From: JAHJQZ01 sp963676075
GTDB lineage: Bacteria > Pseudomonadota > Alphaproteobacteria > Rhizobiales > Devosiaceae
Assembly: GCA_963676075.2 (NCBI GenBank)
Contig: CAXXNZ010000013.1
Location: forward strand, 385,641-449,640
DNA: 64,000 bases
Direction of reading: 5' to 3'
Numbering within the stretch: position 1 is the first letter of the stretch; every line of letters begins with the position of its first letter. Under the pieces are notes generated by a model. The model made no database searches. It had not been told where the DNA came from and saw only the letters and a list, made by a program, of their open reading frames with translations. The translations under genes were made by a program, and so were the position numbers. This document shows, one piece after another, positions 57,273 to 64,000 of the stretch.

Positions 57273-58277
57273 GTGGTTGTTGCCGTGCTGGTTGTTGTCG
57301 TCCTCGCGGATCAACGCCTCGATCAGGTCTCTCAGTTTCTTGTTGGTCTCGGCCTGGTCGGCGATGTGACGCCTGACATCATCCTGTTCGGCGCGGATAT
57401 GCTTGACCAGCCCGTCAATGCCGCGGGCCAGTTCGGCCATGGCGCGGATGGCATTCTGGTTCGAATTCGAAGACTGCATGGTCGAACCGAGCTGTTCGAT
57501 CATCGACTGGATCTCGTTGGAGGAGACCCCGAGATTTGAGGCCTGCATCGCCGTCATCGGATGGTCGAGTTCGGTCATCGAGGCCATCCAGTCCTCGAGA
57601 TCGGTGTAAAAGGCGTTCTGCGCCTGACCCGTCTGCAGATCGAGGAACCCCAGGATCAGCGAACCGGTAAGGCCGAACAGCGAGGACGAAAACGCCGTGC
57701 CCATGCCGGACAAGGGTGCCTGCAAGCCGTTCTGCAGCGTGCCGAACAGGTCGCCGGCATCGCCCGCCGTGACATCGAGTCCCTGGATGACGGCGGACAC
57801 CGAACCGACCGTGTGCAACAGGCCGTAGAATGTGCCGAGCAGACCGAGAAAGACCAACAAGCCGGTCAGATAGCGCGACGTGTCCTTGGCTTCCTCGAGC
57901 CGGTAGCCGACAGAATCGAGGATGGTCCGCATGCTCGCCGGGGTGATCATGGTCTCGCCGAGCCGGTCGCGCATGATGCCGGCCACCGGGGCGAGCAGCA
58001 CCGGCGGCTTGGCGCCCTGGGCCTGGAAACCGTCCTGCAGCGAATTGACCCAGCTGACTTCCGGGAACAGCCTGATCACCTGCCTAAAGCTCAGTATGAT
58101 GCCGATTACCAGCGCCAGGACGATCATGCCGTTGATGAACATGTTGGCCTGGAAGGCATCCAGAAGCGTCGAGGAAATGATGATGCCGACGAGCACGGCC
58201 AGGATCAGGAAGATGATCATCTTGACCAGGTAAACAGTGGGACTGGCAAGATGATAGGGATCGTAGCGGTCGCTCAT
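57270..58277 (-). CDS. MotA/ExbB-type stator-like membrane protein
   Basis: 335 residues. Hydrophobic segments near 18-40 and 46-64, then a conserved MotA/TolQ/ExbB channel region at 135-215 (LTGLLVFLGLLGTFYGLLHT; APLSGMGTAFSSSLFGLTGS), and a C-terminal soluble tail (about 225-335) with helical heptads and a polar end (NNQHGNNH). The family drives force through a MotB-like partner. The cell role is unknown; it is common in Rhizobiales outside flagellar loci. Confidence 0.86.
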   Translation of the reverse strand: MSDRYDPYHLASPTVYLVKMIIFLILAVLVGIIISSTLLDAFQANMFINGMIVLALVIGIILSFRQVIRLFPEVSWVNSLQDGFQAQGAKPPVLLAPVAGIMRDRLGETMITPASMRTILDSVGYRLEEAKDTSRYLTGLLVFLGLLGTFYGLLHTVGSVSAVIQGLDVTAGDAGDLFGTLQNGLQAPLSGMGTAFSSSLFGLTGSLILGFLDLQTGQAQNAFYTDLEDWMASMTELDHPMTAMQASNLGVSSNEIQSMIEQLGSTMQSSNSNQNAIRAMAELARGIDGLVKHIRAEQDDVRRHIADQAETNKKLRDLIEALIREDDNNQHGNNH

Positions 58278-58532
58278 GGCCGTTCGGTTCTCCGGTCCGG
58301 CGCCGGGATGTTTTCCCTGCAGCCCGAAAGTAGATTGCCCTTGCGGGACAGCCGCGCGTCTTTATGGCGCGCGGACAATTCATGCGAATCAAAGATTAGA
58401 GCAAAAAAGGCTCCAGACAAAACGCATGATGAGCGTTCGCGCACCGCTTGTGACAAACCGCAGTGCGCGCATGTGGGGGCCGGACTGTGACGAGCTGATG
58501 GCGGACGCCGTCGGCGTCCGCTCCGTGAGGGG
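58278..58532. other. intergenic between suhB and the MotA-like gene
   Basis: 255 bases; contains the promoter region of the stator pair and a short hairpin just after the suhB stop (GGCGGACGCCGTCGGCGTCC near 58500). Nothing else recognised. Confidence 0.4.
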
Positions 58533-59324
58533 TCAGCGCGCCTTCTGCACGGTCTTGAGCAGCTGTTTCTGGATGGCCTCGTTTCCGGCCACAACCTCGC
58601 CATTGTAGACGCTGCCGGTCTTGCCGGCATAATCGGAGACGAACCCGCCGGCTTCCTTGACCATCAACAGGCCGGGTGCCACGTCCCATGGCGCCAGACG
58701 CGCCTCCCAGTAGCCGTCGAACCGTCCGGCTGCGAGCCAGGCCAGATCGGTCGAGGCCGAGCCGGTGCGGCGAATGCCGGCTGAGGCCGGGGACACCTGC
58801 GAAAGCTGCCGGAGCGTGCGGGCATCGTCATCGGTGCCGGTGAGCTTGATGCCGGTGACAATCACCGCATCGGCGATGTGCTTGCGGGCGGCGACGCGGA
58901 TGCGCCGGTTGTTGACGAAGGCGCCGGCGCCTTTCTCGGCGGTGAAGAGTTCGTCCATGATCGGCGAATAGATCACCGAGGCAACGATCTCGCCGGCCCG
59001 CTCAAGCGCGATGGCGGTAGCGAACAGCGGGATCGAGTGCAGGAAATTGGTGGTGCCGTCGAGCGGATCTATCAGCCAGCGGTGCTGGCCGTCGGTGCCG
59101 GCTTCCTCGCCGGCCTCTTCCATCAGGAAGCCATAGGTCGGGCGAGCCTTGATCAGCTCGTCATGGATGATCTGTTCGGCGCGCCGGTCGGCATTGGAGA
59201 CGAAATCCGCCGGTCCCTTGCGCGAGACCTGGAGGTTTTCGACCTCGCCGAAATCGCGCGTCAGCGAGCGCGCTGCCTTGCGCGCCGCTCCGACCATGAT
59301 GTTGAGCAATGCCGATTCGGCCAT
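58533..59324 (-). CDS. suhB: inositol monophosphatase family protein
   Basis: 263 residues. Metal-site motifs in order: FLMEEAGEEAG (Glu), LIDPLDGTTNFLHSIPLFA (the DPLDGT signature), and APWDVAPGLLMVKEAGG (WDxAPG). The start is ATG 59324 with GGA seven bases upstream. SuhB-type enzymes hydrolyse inositol phosphates and act in transcription antitermination in some bacteria; which role applies is open. Confidence 0.92.
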   Translation of the reverse strand: MAESALLNIMVGAARKAARSLTRDFGEVENLQVSRKGPADFVSNADRRAEQIIHDELIKARPTYGFLMEEAGEEAGTDGQHRWLIDPLDGTTNFLHSIPLFATAIALERAGEIVASVIYSPIMDELFTAEKGAGAFVNNRRIRVAARKHIADAVIVTGIKLTGTDDDARTLRQLSQVSPASAGIRRTGSASTDLAWLAAGRFDGYWEARLAPWDVAPGLLMVKEAGGFVSDYAGKTGSVYNGEVVAGNEAIQKQLLKTVQKAR

Positions 59325-59426
59325 TTCGATTTCCGTTCGGAACAAAGTTAGGGAGATGTTGGCGCGCTTGTGCCCCAGATTGCGCTTTTGCTCAAGAGGC
59401 CGGGCGCTTTTGGCTCCCGGACCACC

Positions 59427-60506
59427 TCAATTGCCGGATTGGTCCGGCGTGTCGGCGCTTTTGGCGAGATCGGCCGGCTGGTCCGGCCAGACGCGGGCAC
59501 GTTCCTCGGCCAGCGACAGGTCCTTGGGCGAAATATCGGCCAAAAGCTCGTCGGTCTGGGGGTCGACAAGGCCGGCGCGCCGGGCCAGCGCCCGCCACAT
59601 CGCGGCGGTCTGCAGGTCCTTGTCGACGCCTTCGCCGGCGGCAAGAAGAATGGCGAAGCGGTTCTGGGCCACGGGATTGCCGAGCCGGGCGGCGCGTTCG
59701 TACCAGCGGGCGGCGCTTTCGATGTCCTTGGGCGTTCCCTTGCCGAGATAGCGGAGCGTACCGTATTCGACCATGGCGTCGCTGAGGCCGGCTTCCGCCG
59801 CTTCGCGCATGTAGTCGGCGCCGCGGGCCAGATCCGGCGCGATGCCGGCGCCGTTGAGCAGCATGGTGGCGAAATCCCGTTCCGCCTCGGCCAGACCGGC
59901 GTCGGCCGCCTTCTCCATCAGTTCGGCGGCCTTGAGCTGGTTGGGCTCGACATGGACGCCTTCGACATAGAGAAGCGCCATGTTGTATTGCGCTGCCGGC
60001 AGGCCGGCAGCGGCGGCCTTCTCCATCAGTTCGGCGGCCTTCTTGCGGTTGGCCGGCACGCCATCGCCGCGCTGGTACATCATGGCGAGGGCAAAACTGG
60101 CGTTGGCGTCGCCGTTCTTGTCAGCGAGCGTATACCAGCCCGCCGCCTTGGCGAGGCTCACCGGCACCCCGAGACCGTTGGCGAAAATTTCTCCGACAAG
60201 TGTCTGCGCCGCAGCATCGTCCTTGCTGGCGCGTTGAAGCGCCAGATTCAGTGCCGTCAGGTAAAAGCCGCGCTGAAAGGCGCCATAGGCCCTGTCGACC
60301 GGCCTGATGGGGCCGACCGAACCCGGTGCCACTGGCGGTGTCGTGTCGGCCGGCGACGCTGTCTCGCTCTCAGCCTTGGCGGGTGCGGGCATATCAATCG
60401 GTGTCGGCATGGCTGCCGGCATCGGCGCATCGGTCACCGTCTCCTCGGCGAAACCGGCCGAGGCAAAGGCCAGTACGGTCATGCCTGCGGCCAGAACCCG
60501 TCTCAC
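59427..60506 (-). CDS. exported Sel1-like (TPR-type) repeat protein
   Basis: 359 residues from GTG 60506; signal peptide (RRVLAAGMTVLAFASAGFAE), a Pro/Ala/Thr-rich linker (about 20-60) and roughly five to seven Sel1-like repeats, each with the A...LG..Y..G.GV.....A..W...A pattern (for example LAMMYQRGDGVPANRKKAAE and MEKAADAGLAEAERDFATML). Such repeats mediate protein-protein contacts in the periplasm. The GTG overlaps the end of the ThiE-like gene by three bases, so they are co-translated. Partner unknown. Confidence 0.85.
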   Translation of the reverse strand: MRRVLAAGMTVLAFASAGFAEETVTDAPMPAAMPTPIDMPAPAKAESETASPADTTPPVAPGSVGPIRPVDRAYGAFQRGFYLTALNLALQRASKDDAAAQTLVGEIFANGLGVPVSLAKAAGWYTLADKNGDANASFALAMMYQRGDGVPANRKKAAELMEKAAAAGLPAAQYNMALLYVEGVHVEPNQLKAAELMEKAADAGLAEAERDFATMLLNGAGIAPDLARGADYMREAAEAGLSDAMVEYGTLRYLGKGTPKDIESAARWYERAARLGNPVAQNRFAILLAAGEGVDKDLQTAAMWRALARRAGLVDPQTDELLADISPKDLSLAEERARVWPDQPADLAKSADTPDQSGN

Positions 60507-61054
60507 GTGTGGCTCTCCGTCCCGAACAGGCTCGGGCCGAGGGCCACGAATTCGGCATCGGTGCCGCCGGCGTCGCGCCCGGCCTCGTAGAGAACGCAGG
60601 GCACCTCGAAGGTATCGGACCACCACTGGGCGTTGTCGATATCTTCGGGCATGGCCTTTTCGGCCTCGAGATCGCCGAAAAACACGTAGTCGACGCCTGC
60701 TTCGGCCTTCATCATGGCGTCGTGGCGTGAATGAAGATCGCCGGCGCCGACGATCATGTCGGGCTTGAGCCGCGCCACCGCTTCCTTGATGGCCTTGATG
60801 CCGCCCAAGAGGTGGACGCCATCAGCGCCGAGCGCCTTGGCGAGATCGGCATCGTCGACGAGCACGGCACAATCGCGTGACTGCGCCGGTTCCAGTACGG
60901 CGGCGGCGAAAGCCCGATAGGCGGCATCGTCGCGCGCGCCACGCGGCAGGTAGAGGGCTGCGGCGGGCTCGGCGTCGAGCAGGCGCACCAGCGCTTCGAT
61001 GAAGCTTGTGGCCTCGGCATCGGCGGGTGCGACGAGAAACAGTTCGGCACTCAT
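60503..61054 (-). CDS. thiamine-phosphate-synthase-like (TenI/ThiE fold) protein
   Basis: 183 residues from ATG 61054. The barrel motifs DLAKALGADGVHLLGGIKAI and VGAGDLHSRHDAMMKAEAGV, then YVFFGDLEAEK, are ThiE-like. The usual N-terminal diphosphate/pyrimidine motif Q-x-R-x-K is replaced by ALYLPRGARDDA and the Thr-rich loop by FGDLEAEKAMP. It may therefore not be a true thiamine-phosphate synthase. It precedes the Sel1 gene and is co-translated with it. Confidence 0.75.
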   Translation of the reverse strand: MSAELFLVAPADAEATSFIEALVRLLDAEPAAALYLPRGARDDAAYRAFAAAVLEPAQSRDCAVLVDDADLAKALGADGVHLLGGIKAIKEAVARLKPDMIVGAGDLHSRHDAMMKAEAGVDYVFFGDLEAEKAMPEDIDNAQWWSDTFEVPCVLYEAGRDAGGTDAEFVALGPSLFGTESHT

Positions 61055-61247
61055 GACGGTTCTGGTCCGGTTCCCCTGACTTCGGGTGCGGCGCGAGCTG
61101 TTCGCGGGCACCTTGGTGTCCTTAATCGGTGATCGCGGCGCGTCCGGCAAGTACCGGGCGGAAATTGTCGATGCGCCGCATGAGTCCTGCTGCCGATTTG
61201 GGCAGCAATCGTGTCAACAAGATGGACGCGGGGCGAGCCCGCGGCCG
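61055..61247. other. intergenic upstream of the ThiE-like gene
   Basis: About 190 bases, no reading frame supported. In relatives a fructose-bisphosphate aldolase gene often lies between pgk and this point; nothing like it is present here. Confidence 0.4.
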
Positions 61248-61346
61248 TAGAGCGTTTTCAGCAAAAGTGGATACCGGTTTTGCGGTTCGAAAACGCGACA
61301 GACAATGAGTTAGGCCATTTCGCTGTTTCCGCTAAATGGCCTGGAT
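61248..61346 (+). repeat. dispersed palindromic repeat, copy D
   Basis: Module 1: AGAGCGTTTTCAGCAAAAGT then ACCGGTTTTGCGG and TTCGAAAACGCGACAG, in which GCGTTTTC pairs with GAAAACGC and GCAAAA with TTTTGC. Module 2: GTTAGGCCATTTCGCTGTTT, shared with copy E. The best preserved copy. Confidence 0.8.
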
Positions 61347-61347
61347 G

Positions 61348-61385
61348 GAAAACGGCCCGTTCCGGTTGTCGCGAAACGGGCCGTG
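61348..61385 (-). terminator. terminator of pgk
   Basis: Stem ACGGCCCGTT/AACGGGCCGT (61352-61361 with 61375-61384) followed on the minus strand by TTTT. It lies 43 bases past the pgk stop. Confidence 0.7.
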
Positions 61386-61427
61386 ATCGTGTTCTTTGGG
61401 CAGGCGCCTATTGGAGCCTGTCCTGGG

Positions 61428-62639
61428 CTAGGCCTGAAGCGCTGCAACGCCGGGCAGGGTCTTGCCTTCCATCCACTCGAGGAAGGCGCCACCGGCGGTC
61501 GAAACATAGGTCAGATCGTCCTTGACGCCGGCATGGGCGAGCGCCCCGACGGTATCGCCGCCACCGGCAACCGAGACCAGCTTGCCTTCCTTGGTGCGCT
61601 GGGCGACGTGCTTGGCCAGTTCCGTCGTGCCTTCGTCGAACGGGGTCAGCTCGAAGGCGCCGAGCGGACCGTTCCAGACGACCGTGTGTGCGTCGTCGAT
61701 GGCGCCGATAATGCGTTCCATCGACTGCGGACCGACATCGAGGATCATGCCGTCGCCGTCAACGGCATCGATGCCGTAAAGACGGTGCGGGGCATTGGCC
61801 TCGAAATGCCAGGCGACCTTGGCGTCGACCGGCAGGATGATGGCGCAACCGATCTTTTCGGCCTTTTCGAGAATACGGCGTGCCGTGTCGGCGAGATCCT
61901 TCTCGCACAGCGAATTGCCGATGCCGACGCCCTGCGCATAAAGGAACGTGTTGGCCATGCCGCCGCCGAGGACCAGCGCCTCGACCTTGGTGATGAGGTT
62001 TTCGAGAAGGTCGATCTTGGTCGAGGACCTTGGCGCCGCCGACGATGGCGACGACCGGGACGGTTGCGGATTGCCGAGGCCGGCTTCGAGCGCGGTCAGC
62101 TCGGCTGCCATGGCCGTGCCGGCGCCCGAGGGCAGGATGTGGGCAACACCTTCGGTCGAGGCGTGGGCGCGGTTGCGCCGAGGAGAAGGCGTCGTTGATG
62201 TAGATATCACCGAGCGAGGCCATGGCGGGCGGCAAGCTCGGGATCGTTCTTTTCTTCGGCCGGGATGGAAGCGGGTGTTCTCGAGCACGAGAACCGAGCC
62301 CTCCGGGGCTGCGTCGATGGCGGCCTTGGCCTCGGCAACATCGACCCAGTCGGTCGGCACGAAGATGGCATCGTGGCCGAAGGCCTTGGCGATGGCGGGC
62401 ATGGGTGACCTCGAGCGAGTATTCCGGATTGACCTTGCCCTTCGGGCGGCCGAAGTGCGACATCAGGATCGCCTTGGCACCGGTCTTGGTGATGGCTCTG
62501 AGGGTGGGGATGATGCGCTCGATACGGGTGGCATCGGTCACCACGCCGTCGGCGACGGGAACGTTCAGGAATCGACCCGCACCAGAACGCGTTTGTCCTG
62601 CGAGATCGAAATCTTCGAAGCGACTTGAAAACCGGCCAT
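61428..62639 (-). CDS. pgk: phosphoglycerate kinase, with many frameshifts
   Basis: Should be about 400 residues. From 61428 to about 62020 the frame is clean (GGGMANTFLYAQGVGIGNSL, GPLGAFELTPFDEGT, VAGGGDTVGALAHAG). Upstream of that, single extra bases shift the frame at about 62025, 62057, 62062, 62173, 62224, 62260, 62401, 62571 (two bases), 62595, 62620 and 62629. Taking each out restores a standard N-terminus starting MAGFKSFEDFDLAGKRVLVR and continuing VDLNVPVADGVVTDATRIER, ILMSHFGRPKGK and FVPTDWVDVAEAKAAIDAAP. The enzyme makes 3-phosphoglycerate and ATP from 1,3-bisphosphoglycerate. A central enzyme with so many insertions and no other decay points to base-calling errors. Confidence 0.88.
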
Positions 62640-62657
62640 TTTCCGGATCCTTTTTGT

Positions 62658-62689
62658 AAAAAAGGGCAGTCCGGCTATGCCGGACTGCC
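62658..62689 (-). terminator. terminator hairpin between gap and pgk
   Basis: Stem GGCAGTCCGG/CCGGACTGCC (62665-62674 with 62680-62689), loop CTATG, and six T residues on the minus strand (62658-62663). It may partly uncouple gap and pgk expression. Confidence 0.8.
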
Positions 62690-62708
62690 TGAATGTGGAG
62701 AGGACTGA

Positions 62709-63725
62709 CTAGATCAGCTTCGCCATTGCGACGGCGGTGTCCGCCATGCGGCAGCTGAAGCCCCACTCGTTGTCGTACCAGCTCAGCACGCGGACGAGAT
62801 TGCCGCCGAGGACCTTGGTCTGCGGCGCGGGCAAAGCTCGACGATGAGTGAGCGTCGTGGTAGAAGTCCATCGAGACGAGCGGCGCGGTCGTGTAGGCCA
62901 GAACGCCCTTGAGCGGGCCTTCGGCGGCGGCCTGCATCGCGGCGTTGACGGCCTCGACGGTCGCTTCCTTGGCGACGACGACCTTGAGGTCGACCACGGA
63001 CACATTCGGGGTCGGCACGCGGATGGCCGAACCGGTCGAACTTGCCGGCGAGCTCGGGCAGCACCAGGCCAACGGCCTTGGCGGCGCCGGTCGAGGTCGG
63101 GATCATGGATAGCGCAGCGGCGCTGGGCGCGATACAGGTCCTTGTGCAGCGTGTCGAGCGTCGGCTGGTCACCCGTGTACGAGTGAATGGTGGTCATGTA
63201 GCCCTTTTCCGATGCCGAAGCTGTCGGAAAGAACCTTGGCCACCGGAGCCAGGCAGTTCGTGGTGCACGAAGCGTTGGAAACGACCAAGTCGTCCTTAGT
63301 CAGCGTTTCGTGGTTGACGCCATAGACGATGGTCTTGTCGGCGCCGGCCGACGGAGCGGAGACCAGCACGCGCTTGGCGCCGGCATCGAGGTGCACCTTG
63401 GCCTTTTCCTTGGCGGAGAAGATGCCGGTGCAATTCCATGACGATGTCGATGTCGAGCTCTTTCCACGGCAGCTTCGACGGATCGCGCTCGGACAGGCAC
63501 TTGAAGCTCTCAGTCACCGACCTTGATGGTATCGCCGTCGACAGAAACTTCGTGCGGGAAACGGCCGTGCACCGAATCATACTGCAGCAGGTGAGCGTTG
63601 GTCTCGACCGGGCCAAGATCGTTGATGGCAACGACGTCGATGTCCTTGCGGCCGGATTCGTACAGGGCGCGGACAACCAGACGGCCAATACGGCCAAAGC
63701 CGTTAACGGCAACGCGAATGGGCAT
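62709..63725 (-). CDS. gap: glyceraldehyde-3-phosphate dehydrogenase, with several frameshifts
   Basis: About 335 residues when repaired. The frame is broken at about 63511, 63433, 63208, 63123, 63037 and 62828, each by one extra base. Joined, it reads MPIRVAVNGFGRIGRLVVRA (Rossmann motif), DPSKLPWKELDIDIVMECTG, VVSNASCTTNCLAPVAKVL (catalytic Cys), STGAAKAVGLVLPELAGKFD and SWYDNEWGFSCRMADTAVAM. All active-site segments are intact, so the protein is probably functional in the organism. AAAGGAG precedes ATG 63725. It lies between tkt and pgk on the same strand. Confidence 0.9.
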
Positions 63726-63766
63726 TTCTATGCTCCTTTTAGCGACGGGGGGGGAGGGACGCTTAG

Positions 63767-64000
63767 TCAATACAACTGGGCCGTCACGGCTTCAACTACT
63801 GCGTCTGTAGTGATGCCGAATTGGGTATACAACTCGTCAGCAGGTGCCGAGGCGCCGAAAGACTTCATTCCGACAAAACGGCCACTGTCGCCGAGCAGGC
63901 GGTTCCAGCTCATTTCAATACCGGCTTCGACTGCGACGCGCGCTTTCGGAGTGCCGATCACCTCGCGACGATAGGCCTCGGGCTGCCGGTTGAAAAGTTC
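63767..64000 (-). CDS. tkt: transketolase, C-terminal fragment
   Basis: The last 77 residues are visible; the gene runs off the right edge. ELFNRQPEAYRREVIGTPKA then RVAVEAGIEMSWNRLLGDSG, VGMKSFGASAPADELYTQFG and ITTDAVVEAVTAQL match the transketolase C-terminal domain. The frame is clean, in contrast to gap next to it. It belongs to the tkt-gap-pgk run of the pentose phosphate and glycolytic pathways. Confidence 0.93.
   Translation of the reverse strand, partial: ELFNRQPEAYRREVIGTPKARVAVEAGIEMSWNRLLGDSGRFVGMKSFGASAPADELYTQFGITTDAVVEAVTAQLY

Noticed and set aside
56098..58277. Zorya-type phage defence (ZorA/ZorB)
   Set aside because: The MotA-like and MotB-like shape fits, but no ZorC, ZorD or ZorE genes are near, the neighbours are housekeeping, and the pair is a common chromosomal feature in Rhizobiales.

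Overview
The window is a high-GC chromosomal stretch from an alphaproteobacterium, most likely order Hyphomicrobiales (Rhizobiales). The evidence is the gene content: the CtrA-network proteins GapR (DUF2312), RcdA (DUF1465) and TrcR (DUF1013), the aa3-oxidase subunit IV beside pntAB, purE-purK-rpsU, paired DUF465 proteins, a MotA-like/MotB-like stator pair, Omp25/31-type barrels and a tkt-gap-pgk run. I see no prophage, integrase, transposase, CRISPR array, rRNA or tRNA. This is mostly housekeeping chromosome.

Layout. 0-5 kb: the end of a J-domain protein, then a proVWX betaine uptake operon on the minus strand and a 0.8 kb gene-poor gap. 5-16 kb: bifunctional rhamnulose-phosphate aldolase/dehydrogenase, an exported GH3 hydrolase, an MscS channel, a frameshifted fadD, rpmJ, a frameshifted BCCT carrier and an M20 dipeptidase. 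16-22 kb: pyk, DUF1036, gapR, a 790-residue surface protein with Ig-like repeats and a C-terminal barrel, and an AraC regulator. 22-32 kb: dxs, a DUF882 peptidase, an L,D-transpeptidase, a sigma-54 response regulator, an M3 oligopeptidase and an outer-membrane barrel. 32-41 kb: oxidase subunit IV, pntBA, a PadR-ABC-FtsX efflux operon with a palindromic operator, and a DsbA-like protein. 41-50 kb: DUF992, rpsU, purKE, GNAT, DUF465 proteins, a TSUP carrier, a Kef-type antiporter with its KefF-like partner, and gph. 50-59 kb: trcR, a quinone oxidoreductase, DUF1192, a candidate small RNA behind a CtrA box, rcdA, rpmE, a frameshifted ABC exporter, a frameshifted GNAT, MotB-like/MotA-like genes and suhB. 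59-64 kb: Sel1 protein, ThiE-like protein, then pgk, gap and the 3' end of tkt.

Together the genes show osmolyte uptake (ProU, BCCT, MscS), envelope remodelling (L,D-transpeptidase, DUF882, GH3, barrels), central carbon metabolism and cell-cycle control.

Two things stand out beyond gene calling. First, a family of about 50-110 bp palindromic repeats occurs at seven places. Two copies overlap the stop codon of the adjacent gene and one carries a second short repeat inside it. Second, reading frames are broken by single-base changes: four isolated ones (fadD, BCCT, ABC exporter, GNAT) and a dense run of about 18 extra bases in 1.5 kb across gap and the 5' half of pgk. Because gap and pgk are central-metabolism genes and their protein sequence is otherwise perfectly conserved-looking, I read these as base-calling errors rather than gene death. 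No clearly new multi-gene system is evident. The best leads are the repeat family, the CtrA-box/small-RNA locus upstream of rcdA, the Ig-repeat surface protein and the stator-like pair.
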